A DNA stretch of 64,000 nucleotides from Geobacter sp. DSM 9736 (lineage in GTDB: Bacteria > Desulfobacterota > Desulfuromonadia > Geobacterales > Geobacteraceae), in the NCBI RefSeq assembly GCF_900187405.1, contig NZ_LT896716.1, forward strand, positions 930,001 to 994,000. Reading direction: 5' to 3'. Position numbers and translations under genes: made by a program. The notes beneath the pieces were generated by a model. It was not told the DNA's origin, searched no databases, and was given only the letters and a program-made list of their open reading frames with translations. Of this stretch, positions 41,960 through 51,123 are shown piece by piece (positions within the stretch are counted from its first letter, which is position 1; each line of letters opens with the position of its first letter).

Positions 41960-44065
41960 ATGAATGAAAGAGATCTCCAATTTGAACGAGTTGAGGTTAG
42001 CGTCACTGGTCTGGACTGCGCCGATTGTGCACGGCATGTCAAGGATGCAATCGAAGCGATCCCCGGTGTATTGGAGGTGGAGATTCTCTTTTCTGCCCAG
42101 AAGGCCGCTGTCATCCTTGATCCCGCGAAAGCTGGACTGGAGGATATACGGAGGGCCGTGAAAGATGCGGGTTATTCCATTAGGAAGCCCGAAGAAGGGA
42201 TTGCAGCAAAAGCAACCTTTGGCGGTAAATTCACCCGGCAAATCCTGACCCTCTTTGGAATGGTGTTTGGCGTCGTCCTCTTTGCTGCCATGGTCGGAGA
42301 ATGGCTCGGCCTTTTCGAGGTTGCCACGAAACTGGTGCCGTGGCCTGCCTGGCTTGCCGTCATCCTTGCAGGCGGCTGGCCGGTATTCTGGAATGTCGTC
42401 AGGGCGACCGCCAAGGGAAGGATCACCTCCCATACCCTTATGACCATAGGAATGCTTGCCGCAGTTGCCGTCGGCGAATGGGCCGCCGCCATACTGGTCG
42501 TCTTCTTCATGCGGATTGGGGACTACGTGGAGACTTTCACCGCCGAGCGTGCCCGCCGAGCTTTGAAAGACCTCACCGCCATGGCTCCCCAAACCGCACG
42601 TGTGGAGCGTGATGGCGCGGAGGTCGAGGTTTCTGTCACAGAGGTGATGGTGGGTGAAACGGTGATCGTCCGTCCGGGAGAAAAAATACCGGTGGACGGC
42701 GAGGTTGTCGCAGGGCAAGCCACTGTAGACCAGGCAACGATCACCGGCGAGTCCATGCCGGTCGAGGCGGGAACAGGAGCTAAAGTTTTTGCGGCGACAA
42801 TCGCACGTTTTGGCAGCATCCGCATCCGTACGCTCAAGGTCGGGGCGGACACCACTTTCGGAAAAGTAATAAAACTTGTAGAGCAAGCCGAAGCAAGCCA
42901 GGGGGAAGTGCAGCGTCTGGCTGACAAATTCTCGGGTTATTACCTCCCCGTTGTCGCCGTCATTGCCATACTCACCTTTCTCATAGGACGAAATCCGCTC
43001 GCCACAGCGGCTGTTCTCGTCGTCGTCTGCTCCTGCTCATTCGCCCTTGCCACCCCGCTTGCCATGATAGCCTCCATAGGCGCCGGAGCAAAAAGGGGGC
43101 TCCTCATCAAGGGAGGAAAATACCTGGAAGCGCTCAACCGCGCCGATATCCTCCTTCTTGACAAGACTGGCACTCTTACACTTGGTCAACCGAAGATTAC
43201 CGATATAGTCGTCTATGGATCCTTTTCAGAAACTGAGGTGATAGCACTGGCGGCCTCGGTGGAACGTTACTCTGAACACCCATTGGCAGAAGCGGTGCGT
43301 TCCAGAGCCAAAGAGGACAATATACCTCTCCTGGACCCGGAGGAGTTCAAGGCTATTCCGGGTCAGGGGGTAAGGGCTGTCGTGAATGGCCGTGTGATAG
43401 CAGTCGGGAGCCGCAGGATGCTTTCCGACACTAATTTCGTACAATCAGCTGATCAGCTTGAGGCTCAAGGCAAATCCATCCTTTATGTTGTCTGTGACGG
43501 AAAAGTCGCCGGCGTTCTCGCGGCAGCCGATACCTTGCGGCCGGAGGTGCCGTCTGCCCTTGCGGAGATAAGAAATCTCGGTATACAAACCATTGAACTC
43601 CTCACTGGGGATAACGAACGCGTTGCCGCTCCTCTCGCGAAAAAACTTGACCTGCAATACCGCGCCGATCTTCTGCCGGAAGACAAGATCGCCATAGTCA
43701 GAGATTACCAGTCAAAGGGGAATGTGGTTGTCATGGTGGGGGATGGTGTTAACGACGCGCCGGCCCTTGCCCAGGCGGACGTCGGCATCGCCATGGGGGC
43801 GGCTGGCAGCGACATCGCCATCGAAGCGGCGCATGTTGCGCTGATGCGGGAGGACTGGGCTCTTGTTCCAGAGATTTTTCAAATTGCCCGGCGCACCATG
43901 GGAGTGGTGAAACTGAATCTTGTTTTTACGGCGCTCTACAATGTTGCCGGGATGTCGCTGGCCGCTCTGGGCCTATTGCCCCTGACTCTGGCCGCAGCAC
44001 TTCAGTCATTACCTGACATTGGAATTCTTGCCAATTCGTCCCGATTGCTGCGGCGGAAAATTTAA
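41960..44065 (+). CDS. P1B-type heavy-metal ATPase with HMA domain
   Basis: Start at ATG 41960 (MNERDLQFERVEV) after a GAGGGG site. The 701-residue pump has an N-terminal HMA domain with the metal site GLDCADCA at about residues 16-23, the actuator TGES, the phosphorylated D401 in DKTGTLT, the HP motif SEHPL and the hinge GDGVNDAPAL. The membrane metal-site motif reads CSCSFALATP at about residues 357-366 where CPC or SPC is usual. It would export a soft metal such as Zn, Cd, Pb or Cu. The CSC variant makes the substrate uncertain. Confidence 0.9.
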   Translation: MNERDLQFERVEVSVTGLDCADCARHVKDAIEAIPGVLEVEILFSAQKAAVILDPAKAGLEDIRRAVKDAGYSIRKPEEGIAAKATFGGKFTRQILTLFGMVFGVVLFAAMVGEWLGLFEVATKLVPWPAWLAVILAGGWPVFWNVVRATAKGRITSHTLMTIGMLAAVAVGEWAAAILVVFFMRIGDYVETFTAERARRALKDLTAMAPQTARVERDGAEVEVSVTEVMVGETVIVRPGEKIPVDGEVVAGQATVDQATITGESMPVEAGTGAKVFAATIARFGSIRIRTLKVGADTTFGKVIKLVEQAEASQGEVQRLADKFSGYYLPVVAVIAILTFLIGRNPLATAAVLVVVCSCSFALATPLAMIASIGAGAKRGLLIKGGKYLEALNRADILLLDKTGTLTLGQPKITDIVVYGSFSETEVIALAASVERYSEHPLAEAVRSRAKEDNIPLLDPEEFKAIPGQGVRAVVNGRVIAVGSRRMLSDTNFVQSADQLEAQGKSILYVVCDGKVAGVLAAADTLRPEVPSALAEIRNLGIQTIELLTGDNERVAAPLAKKLDLQYRADLLPEDKIAIVRDYQSKGNVVVMVGDGVNDAPALAQADVGIAMGAAGSDIAIEAAHVALMREDWALVPEIFQIARRTMGVVKLNLVFTALYNVAGMSLAALGLLPLTLAAALQSLPDIGILANSSRLLRRKI

Positions 44066-44217
44066 ATCGGCTTGCCCACTTATGTTGTATTTTATTTAGC
44101 TTACGTTGATTGAAAAGAACCTCCTGTATTTAGGATAGTTACAGGAAATTTTTTCTAGGCCAGCTTTCTGCGGAGAGATAACAGGAAGGGCGCAAGTCTG
44201 ACAGAACGGAGCAATGT
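44066..44217 (+). other. Intergenic region with a hairpin
   Basis: CCTGT-atttaggatagtt-ACAGG is followed by AAATTTTTT and could end the ATPase transcript. Nothing else is seen. Confidence 0.4.
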
Positions 44218-44589
44218 GTGAAAAATATCCTGGTTGTAGACGATAATGAAGATTGCCTGTCTCTCGTAAAGATTTTGCTGGAAAGTGAAGGAATGACTGC
44301 TGAGTGTGCTGAGAGTGGTGAAGACGCTCTCCGTGAATTAAGTGCAAAGGCCTTTCACCTCATGGTAACCGACCTCAATTTGCCAGGTATTGACGGATTT
44401 GCCATCGTCCAGCAGGCCATGGAAATTGCGCCAGGTATGCCTATTATCATGATGACAGGTGAAACATCTCCGGACATCACACGACTGGCAGTGGAATTGG
44501 GAATCGTTAAGGTGATTTTCAAGCCCTTCACCTCGCATGAAATGGTGACTACAATCCGGGATGTGCTGAAAACCTGGACAAAATTGTGA
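44218..44589 (+). CDS. Single-domain response regulator
   Basis: The GTG start at 44218 follows GGAGCAAT. The 123-residue product is a CheY-like receiver: the acidic pair in VVDDNEDC, the phospho-acceptor aspartate in VTDLNLPG (about residue 47-54), the switch threonine in MMTGE, and the lysine in VIFKPF. No output domain is present and no partner kinase gene is next to it. It may act through a protein partner. It is the last cargo gene before the transfer genes. Confidence 0.92.
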   Translation: MKNILVVDDNEDCLSLVKILLESEGMTAECAESGEDALRELSAKAFHLMVTDLNLPGIDGFAIVQQAMEIAPGMPIIMMTGETSPDITRLAVELGIVKVIFKPFTSHEMVTTIRDVLKTWTKL

Positions 44590-44651
44590 GCACAATGGCA
44601 AAGTAGCTCTATCATTGAAGATGTCGAACGGTTATTGAAACGGTGCAGGAA

Positions 44652-44678
44652 AAATGCACCTGCCCACGAAGGCAGGTG
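44652..44678 (-). terminator. Leftward terminator of the transfer operon
   Basis: On the minus strand CACCTGCC-ttcgtg-GGCAGGTG is followed by CATTTTT. It closes the tra operon that comes from the right. Confidence 0.7.
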
Positions 44679-44803
44679 ATCTCCCGCTACAACCAACTTC
44701 TGAAACCCAAAAATCCATTTGAACAACGCTCTCTACATACATAAGCGGGAACAGAAACGGCCAAGGACCGGGGGGGGCGAGCTCCTGTCCCTGATTGATT
44801 GCC

Positions 44804-45241
44804 TCAAACTGTCGAAATCGCAGTTTCCGGTTTTTCTGCTTTGGTTGCCTTGCCTTCAGTGTTGCTCTTTTTGTCCTTTCCCTCCGCTTCCCCCAACGGA
44901 TTGGAGAAACCTCTGGGCGGATTGTAATCCCACCCCATCAACAGGCACATCTCTGCGTTCAGTAGATTAATCTCCTCTTTAATGCTCTGACTCCGCTCGA
45001 TAAATTCCTGTGCCTTTTCAAAGTTGATGTTTTTGCTGCGTCCCATGTTCATCCTAAGCTGATACAGGGCGTTGTCGAGGGTGTTTAGCATACCGATGAA
45101 ATCACCTTGATCCATTGTGCGTCGGGAGATAACATCGTAGTCATCCCGATTGACCTTCTCAAGCTTCCGTTCCTGCCACGTTTTTCCAGAACGCTTCTTG
45201 CTTCCCTGCTCTTCGCTGTCTTTCTTAGTTTTGTCTGCCAT
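44804..45241 (-). CDS. Unknown ICE transfer-region protein
   Basis: Start at ATG 45241 (MADKTKKDSEEQG) after AAGGAGCGAAT. The 145-residue product has charged, disordered ends and a helical middle (MDQGDFIGMLNTLDNALYQLRMN, then a second helix with YIERSQ-like FIERSQSIKEEINLL). No signal peptide. It is the last gene of the leftward transfer operon, downstream of traH. No family recognised; a cytoplasmic accessory of conjugation is likely by position. Confidence 0.55.
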   Translation of the reverse strand: MADKTKKDSEEQGSKKRSGKTWQERKLEKVNRDDYDVISRRTMDQGDFIGMLNTLDNALYQLRMNMGRSKNINFEKAQEFIERSQSIKEEINLLNAEMCLLMGWDYNPPRGFSNPLGEAEGKDKKSNTEGKATKAEKPETAISTV

Positions 45242-45258
45242 ATTCGCTCCTTTTCTGG

Positions 45259-46746
45259 TCAACTTCTTCCGGTGACCCTGCGTGCCAGGCCTGTACCGAA
45301 TCGTCCCGACAGTTCTGAAAAAACAGTGTCGTCAAATCTTTTCATGGTGAGGACAAGCATCTCGATTGCATTCATCTCATTTACCACATTGGCGTAACCC
45401 TGCTGTGCCGTAGTCAGGAGCGCCCGTGTCCTGTTGGCCAACTGCTCTACGTTCTTCATTCCATCGAACAGCAGCGCGAGCTGGCAGCTGTTCGGGCTTG
45501 CCCCGGCCTTGTTGTCCTTGTTCTGCGACTGGATCTGGGCCGATAGATTCTGCAACTGAGTCGCTTCCTGCAATAGATCAAGTAGCATGTAGTAGGCGAA
45601 AGCCCTTGCGGTCACGGCGGAAAGCTTGCCGATTACCTCTTCCTCGGTGTTGGTGGCAATGGCCGTTTTGAGCACGAGACTGATGGAGAGGGGGGTGGAA
45701 TTGAGGAACGGCACGTCGCTTGTCGTGTTGAGTGCCTGTTTCGCTTTCATCTTTGCCGAAACCGCCTGCATGCGGGTCGACACATACTGCATAAGATTGG
45801 CGTTTGCGTCGGTAATGGCGCTGCAGGCTCCGGCGGAATTCTTGCCTTGTGCTGTCCCGTCGAGGAATGCATCGAAATCGGTATTCTTGTCGCAGGGAGG
45901 AATGTAGCTGGCAACATAGGTGCTGTTTGTCGTGGTGGGGGATTGGACAACTACATCGCCGATGAATCCTCTGATCAGCTTCACGTACTCGGCGTTCATC
46001 GATTTTTTCGCGGCCAGATTATCGAGGACCGACCCGCCGCCGAAGATATCGGTGATGTCGCTGGGACAGCCTGCTGTGCCACCCTGCGATGCCTGAGCGA
46101 CAACATTGCCGGCCGGTGGCGTGTTTCCCATGGTCGAGTTCATCACTGCAGTAAGATTGGTTTTTGAGGTCTGATACATGTCATTGATGCCGCTGGACAC
46201 CATAAAGTCGTTCATGGAGTTGCTCATTTCATTCTTTACGCTGTTGCTCATGATTGGCGAGAAGGGCTCTGACGCCACGGCCACCAAGGCCTTTGCAGCC
46301 TTGCAGTCATTGAGTTGGATGTTGTTCAGCCTGTCTGCAATGGCCTCCAGCGATTTGACAGTGTCGGCAACCTGCGGTGCGAGCGTCTTCATGGCGATGT
46401 CGAAGGCCGCTGCCGGCGCCGATGAAAGGATGCGCTGCAGCTTCTGGACAAGGTAGTCCACGTTCATGAAGCTGAAGCCCCCGAGAAACGCGTCGATTCC
46501 GCCGCAGCCTGACTTTATCGAGGGGAGGGTAACGGTAACGGGGTAGTCCGTGCCGTTGGGCCACCGGGCGGAAAATGTACCGCCGCTATAGTAGCCGCGC
46601 TTGGCTCCTTCGTAGTAGCTGGGGGATGTCGAGGTCTTCTGGGTCATCCAGTCATCGACCCAGCCGCTCCACGAAAGAGCCGGCATTGCGGCAACCGCGA
46701 CGGCAAGTGTTGCTGCGGTCATCTGTTTTGCAGAATTTCGTGCCAC
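45259..46746 (-). CDS. traH: Conjugal transfer protein TraH
   Basis: The GTG start at 46746 (VARNSAKQMTAA) follows AGGAGGTGAACG. The 495-residue product has a signal peptide (ALSWSGWVD), the TraH patterns WPNGTDYPVTV, SGCGGIDAFLGGFSFMN and a long helical C-terminal part. TraH is a periplasmic protein of F-type (TraF/TraW/TraU group) type IV secretion systems needed for pilus assembly. It is followed by a smaller unknown gene and preceded by TraF. Confidence 0.9.
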   Translation of the reverse strand: MARNSAKQMTAATLAVAVAAMPALSWSGWVDDWMTQKTSTSPSYYEGAKRGYYSGGTFSARWPNGTDYPVTVTLPSIKSGCGGIDAFLGGFSFMNVDYLVQKLQRILSSAPAAAFDIAMKTLAPQVADTVKSLEAIADRLNNIQLNDCKAAKALVAVASEPFSPIMSNSVKNEMSNSMNDFMVSSGINDMYQTSKTNLTAVMNSTMGNTPPAGNVVAQASQGGTAGCPSDITDIFGGGSVLDNLAAKKSMNAEYVKLIRGFIGDVVVQSPTTTNSTYVASYIPPCDKNTDFDAFLDGTAQGKNSAGACSAITDANANLMQYVSTRMQAVSAKMKAKQALNTTSDVPFLNSTPLSISLVLKTAIATNTEEEVIGKLSAVTARAFAYYMLLDLLQEATQLQNLSAQIQSQNKDNKAGASPNSCQLALLFDGMKNVEQLANRTRALLTTAQQGYANVVNEMNAIEMLVLTMKRFDDTVFSELSGRFGTGLARRVTGRS

Positions 46747-46753
46747 AGCTCGT

Positions 46754-47617
46754 TCACCTCCTTTCATCGTCGTTACTGGTCCCTTCAATCCTATCGAGGT
46801 CCGAGGGCCTCTTCCTGACATCGAATCCGCCTCCACGCTGGAAGTCATACAGGCTGAATTCCTCCGGTGTGATCTCACCTTTCAGGAGGCGCACCGCCCG
46901 GTACGTCTTGTCTTCAATTTCCTCAGCCGTTATCAGTCCGCTTGAGACAGGGAAGAAGTCTTTGTTACCTTTCTGGATCAGGATCATTGCCGGTGTTTGG
47001 TCGATACCGAACCTTCCTCCCATGCCGGGATTGTCCTCGATATTGATCGTTTTCACCTGCCATCCCGTGGACCTGGTGAACCAGTCGATGATGGGCTGCT
47101 GTTGTTGACAGTACCCGCAGTCAGTCTTGTAGAAATAGACGAGCGCAAACTCCTCCTTGGTGTCCCGGAGCTTCCTGTTCTTTTCCTCCTGGATCTGACT
47201 TACGCGACTGAGATTGCCGGGGGTGGCGATTGGATAATCCCTTGCGGTAGTGAGGTCCGGGTATTTCTGCCAGACGTACTGGGCGACGTTCGTGAATGCC
47301 AGGGCCTTTTTCCGGGCAATCTCCTGGACCTCATAGTAGTCTTTGACGTTTTCTTCGGACGGGTTCTGGACCGCCTTCTTCTTCAGGCTCTCGGCGAACT
47401 TCTCGAAGTCATCCGGATGCATGTTCCAGATCCCTTCATAGGAGTAATCCTGGAGAGAAGGAAGCTTCCTGATATTTGTCTTCTTCGGCTCCTTCTCTTT
47501 TACCTCCGGCTCCTTCTGGTACCACCACCATCCCTTCGCCGAGTCGGAGTAATAATCGGCACCGGCCGCAGTGGCAGCAGAGGAAGCGAGCACAAAGGCA
47601 GCAATCAGATGACGCAC
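46754..47617 (-). CDS. traF: Conjugal transfer protein TraF (thioredoxin fold)
   Basis: GTG start at 47617 overlapping the end of the HD-domain gene. The 287-residue product has a signal peptide, a WWWYQKEPE-type N-terminal segment typical for TraF, and a thioredoxin-like domain with the active site CGYC at about residues 167-170 and a cis-Pro TPAMIL. TraF assists disulfide formation in F-type pilus assembly; most classical TraF proteins lack the CxxC, whereas related TrbB carries it. Here the motif is present. Confidence 0.9.
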   Translation of the reverse strand: MRHLIAAFVLASSAATAAGADYYSDSAKGWWWYQKEPEVKEKEPKKTNIRKLPSLQDYSYEGIWNMHPDDFEKFAESLKKKAVQNPSEENVKDYYEVQEIARKKALAFTNVAQYVWQKYPDLTTARDYPIATPGNLSRVSQIQEEKNRKLRDTKEEFALVYFYKTDCGYCQQQQPIIDWFTRSTGWQVKTINIEDNPGMGGRFGIDQTPAMILIQKGNKDFFPVSSGLITAEEIEDKTYRAVRLLKGEITPEEFSLYDFQRGGGFDVRKRPSDLDRIEGTSNDDERR

Positions 47618-49047
47618 TTCTCGGTCTCCTTCAGTTTCGGCCGGATATCCTTGACCATCTTTTTCAGCAGTGGAGGTTTCAATTCCTCAAGCGCCGATAC
47701 CGTTTCAGCAAAGGTTTCCGCCCTGAATGGAATGAGAAAGGCCGTGTAGCCTTTGCCGCTCCCGGTCAGAACAGTGACCTGGGTGGTGTAGTATTGCGGG
47801 GTGATGAGTTCCTTTGCGATGGCATCCCGCGTTCTGCTCAATTCCCATATTACGGTGAAGAGCAGATTTCTTTTGGCTTCTTCATTGGCGTCGGATGCAA
47901 GGATAGCCGGGTCGTTGCCGCTTATCTCGCGGATTGCAGCCCAGACTCCTTCAGGTTGCGCATAGACAATCCCACTGCCGGTGGATACTGCGTCCCATCG
48001 TTGCCCCTCTGCTGTCGTGTCCAGGCGGTTGATCCTTTTCTTAAGTGCACCCAGAATTGCATCCGCATCAAACCAAACCGGCAGTGCCTGGGTGACAGGA
48101 TGGAAGTTCTCCTTCGCTACAGTCTCTCCAACGGGATGCTCGCGTTCTTCTCCCGGTGGAACCTTCTGAAGCTTCGGCATCACGGTGACGGTGTTTGCAC
48201 CTGCCGGATTCTGGATGCCTGCCTGCAGGTATTCCGGTTTCTGCTGACGATTCCGCTCCTTCGCCTCGACAAGTAATGTCGCCAACTCCTGCTGGCGGGC
48301 ATCATGGTCGCACTGCTTTAGCATGTCCGTCAGGGCACTGTCAGTCTTCAAAAGGTGGTGCCCCTTGATGATCTTGTCGAGATCGGTTCGACTGGGCAAG
48401 GAGGCGTATTCAGTGATTCCATTGACGATGAGCGCAGAAAGGAGAGGGTGATCGCCCGAGGTATACATCTTGTTCTGGTGAGACGGTATCTTTCCCAGGT
48501 CATGAGCAAGTGATACGATCATAAAATCCGCCAGCATGAAATCCTGGCCGATTTTTGCCGCACATCTCCTGGCAACGTTGAGCGTGTGTTGGTAAAGCGG
48601 GATCGTGGCCAGCATGGCAAAAGTATCATCCGTCAGCTTTGCTTCTGCTTCCAGTGGGTTCATCCTTACGACTGACGGGCAGTCCCCCTCCTCATCGAGC
48701 ATTTGGAGAAGCTGCACGATCACGCTCCTGCGCGCTCCCTCAATGGCGACTTCGTTCTCCACCATCTCTGCGTAAAACCGGTCTATCTCCTGGTGCTTGA
48801 ACGCAGGGCGGGGGAGGGGAGGGCATTTTCGTGCCTTGGCTTTACGCCACAGTTCCGACAGATTCTGAATATGGAACACTTCGCCGGCCCACATTTCGCT
48901 GACATCGGACAGCTTCACTTCCTCCGGTTCTCCCTGTGGAATGTCCTGAGCTGACGGCAGATTGCCGGTTCGATTGAGCATGTTCGCGACTGAATAGATC
49001 AGGAGCCCTCCCCCGGCAAGGGCTATCGTCAGAAATACTTCCTTCAT
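47605..49047 (-). CDS. Membrane-anchored HD-domain protein (possible MobH relaxase relative)
   Basis: The 480-residue protein has one N-terminal membrane segment (about residues 5-25). An HD domain at about 155-260 contains YQHTLNVARRCA, SLAHDLGKIPS and SGDHPLLSA, and a C-terminal basic part follows. MobH-type relaxases (TraI_2 domain) of SXT-like elements have HD-like motifs and lie beside TraD, exactly the position here. However, the membrane anchor and short length differ from TraI of those elements, so an HD phosphohydrolase accessory is also possible. It is followed by TraF with an overlap. Confidence 0.6.
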   Translation of the reverse strand: MKEVFLTIALAGGGLLIYSVANMLNRTGNLPSAQDIPQGEPEEVKLSDVSEMWAGEVFHIQNLSELWRKAKARKCPPLPRPAFKHQEIDRFYAEMVENEVAIEGARRSVIVQLLQMLDEEGDCPSVVRMNPLEAEAKLTDDTFAMLATIPLYQHTLNVARRCAAKIGQDFMLADFMIVSLAHDLGKIPSHQNKMYTSGDHPLLSALIVNGITEYASLPSRTDLDKIIKGHHLLKTDSALTDMLKQCDHDARQQELATLLVEAKERNRQQKPEYLQAGIQNPAGANTVTVMPKLQKVPPGEEREHPVGETVAKENFHPVTQALPVWFDADAILGALKKRINRLDTTAEGQRWDAVSTGSGIVYAQPEGVWAAIREISGNDPAILASDANEEAKRNLLFTVIWELSRTRDAIAKELITPQYYTTQVTVLTGSGKGYTAFLIPFRAETFAETVSALEELKPPLLKKMVKDIRPKLKETEKCVI

Positions 49048-50432
49048 GGATCTGGCTTCTCCTCGGGAGGAGCACTGGCAACGAGGGATGAGACGACGGA
49101 AGGGGCATCCGGAAAAATTATCTTTACGCCGGGCTTTCGGGCTTCCAGAGTAGCGCCCTTGAATCTTCCCGAATACGTGAGCATGTAGAACTCCCGTGGC
49201 TGAAGCCCTAGAACATCCTGCACTTTCAGAATATCCTGCTCGACTTCCCGGGTCGTGACCTGATTCGACCCGTAGATGCCGGTGAGAACGTTGCGGACGC
49301 CGAAGTGTTTCGTGACGTATTCGCTTGTCTCAGCATCGGAGCAGCGCATGAAGATCTTCGTGTTGGTGTTGTCGAGGATGCTCTTGCCGAATTCCTCTCC
49401 CAGGACCGCATACACCTGGTTCACCGACTGCGCGAAGGCAGTCACCATCACATCTGCGGACCCCGCCTTGGCAAAAAGCTCCTCTACCCCTTGGTACAAA
49501 ATGCTCTGCGCCTCATCGATAAATACGGACAACGGAGGATCGAGTCTCTGCTTGTTGGACAGGTAGATCCGGCCGATGAATGACTGGATCATTGAAAGGA
49601 TGACTTTGCCAAGAGTGGCGGCTGCCTCGCGGGTGATCATTGAGCCGGTGTGGATTACCAGAATGACCCGTTTCCCTTCTTCGAGATCGCTTATGAAGCG
49701 GTTCGATCCGGCCTGGCCGATAATTTTCCCGATGTTGCCGGAGGAGAGCTCCATCAGTGCCGTGCGGAGCGTGGAAGAAACCTTGGCGTAATACTCCATT
49801 GGCGACTTCAGGATGTCTTCCAGCATACCGGCAGTAAGTTCCGCTTCCCGGTTGCCGATACCGCGCAGGGCGAGCATTGTCTTCTCCAGGGCTTCGCGGC
49901 GGATGCTTTGCCGTATTTTGTCGATGTTCATGATCGGCAGGCGGTTCTCGTGGTTGGCAAGAAGGATATTGGCAGTGATGACGGCAGTGGTGATTTCCTT
50001 TGCGATATTGCGATAGAAAGGCTCTCGTCCTCCCTGGATGCCGGATATGATGTGGCCGACCAGTTCGTCCACCATGAAGTAGTGTGCCATAGGGTCCACC
50101 ACGGCAGAGTACTCGGGAAAGATGGGGGTGATCAGCATCAGCTCTTCGTGACGGTTTGCCTTCCGCGCCACATCGAAAACCTTGGCGAAGATCTCCTGAT
50201 CCCCTTTGGGATCGAAATAGACGACGGAATACCCTTTGAGGATGTCCTGCTCGATCATGTTTTCGCACAGCCTGGTCTTTCCGACTCCTGTCGTGCCAAA
50301 CACGAATGTGTGACGCTTCCGGTAAGAATCGGGTATGGAGAGGGGGACGATCTTCGTAGGGCGCTGCATGTTGACCCCTGTTCCCAGGTGTGTAACCGGC
50401 TCATGGTTAAACAGCTTGTTCCACAAAGACAT
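49044..50432 (-). CDS. traD: Coupling ATPase, TraD/TraG type
   Basis: A 462-residue P-loop ATPase: Walker A GTTGVGKT at about residues 46-53, Walker B LSVFIDEAQSIL near 305-315, and the family pattern YFDPKGDQEIF. Coupling proteins dock the relaxosome to the secretion channel and pump DNA. There is no long N-terminal membrane domain; the family form without it exists in ICEs of this kind. The stop overlaps the next gene start by four nt. Confidence 0.85.
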   Translation of the reverse strand: MSLWNKLFNHEPVTHLGTGVNMQRPTKIVPLSIPDSYRKRHTFVFGTTGVGKTRLCENMIEQDILKGYSVVYFDPKGDQEIFAKVFDVARKANRHEELMLITPIFPEYSAVVDPMAHYFMVDELVGHIISGIQGGREPFYRNIAKEITTAVITANILLANHENRLPIMNIDKIRQSIRREALEKTMLALRGIGNREAELTAGMLEDILKSPMEYYAKVSSTLRTALMELSSGNIGKIIGQAGSNRFISDLEEGKRVILVIHTGSMITREAAATLGKVILSMIQSFIGRIYLSNKQRLDPPLSVFIDEAQSILYQGVEELFAKAGSADVMVTAFAQSVNQVYAVLGEEFGKSILDNTNTKIFMRCSDAETSEYVTKHFGVRNVLTGIYGSNQVTTREVEQDILKVQDVLGLQPREFYMLTYSGRFKGATLEARKPGVKIIFPDAPSVVSSLVASAPPEEKPDP

Positions 50433-51123
50433 TCAGGTGCTCTCCCAGTTCTTTTCCGACAGCTACGATTGCTTCCTTCGGGATACGAGCAGTGCTTACT
50501 ATGTCGCTGAAGGCTCCCGCGATGCGGCGCCTGCATGAAATTCCGTTGATCCCGGTTCGTTCCCGCAGGAGTCTTGCCGGCAGATCCCTGGCTGTCCGGC
50601 TGAGACGGATATGCACCCTGGCAGACCAATGCCCGGCAGCGATCGCGACAACCTTTGTGACGTAAAACTCCAGCACTTGCCCGATCCGGTAGAGTCCTCT
50701 CTCCCGGGGAGGCTGAAAAGGTACCTGACACTCCCCCGAGAGAATGAGGCAGCGGAAGAGGTCCGCAATCTCCAATGTCACCACCAGAGTTCCATCGATG
50801 AGAATTCGGGAGATTTGCCCTGTTACATTTACCCCTCGGAGTTGCTTAAGTTGCTCGGCTTCGAACAATGCCTGCCGCTTCTGAAGTTCCAGTTCAACCT
50901 GATAACGGACATGGCGAAACAACTTCTTGTTAATCGCTTCCGCGGGGATGACAGCCGGTTTGCCATGGGTGTGAAAGGCTGTGATTTCCAATTTTCCATC
51001 GTATTTGACGCTGAAGCTGATTTGCATCTCTCGGGTCAGAGTACGGGCGATGGCAACCTCGATGGCTGACCGGGCTTGTTCCTCAGGCAGGCTATATTTG
51101 CTCAGGAGTTCAGCGGTGATCAT
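50407..51123 (-). CDS. NusA-like S1/KH RNA-binding protein
   Basis: Start at ATG 51123 (MITAELLSKYSLP), which overlaps the lytic transglycosylase stop. The 238-residue product resembles the first part of NusA: an N-terminal domain with VAIARTLTREMQISFSVK, an S1-like barrel (GQISRILIDGTLVVTLEIAD ... GLYRIGQVLEFYVTKV), the LSRTARDLPARLL turn where NusA has LSRTHPEFL, then a KH-like segment ending NVFVEQAV. NusA controls pausing, termination and antitermination. An element-encoded copy may adjust transcription of the transfer or recombination genes. Annotation is by pattern and should be confirmed. Confidence 0.55.
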   Translation of the reverse strand: MITAELLSKYSLPEEQARSAIEVAIARTLTREMQISFSVKYDGKLEITAFHTHGKPAVIPAEAINKKLFRHVRYQVELELQKRQALFEAEQLKQLRGVNVTGQISRILIDGTLVVTLEIADLFRCLILSGECQVPFQPPRERGLYRIGQVLEFYVTKVVAIAAGHWSARVHIRLSRTARDLPARLLRERTGINGISCRRRIAGAFSDIVSTARIPKEAIVAVGKELGEHLNVFVEQAV

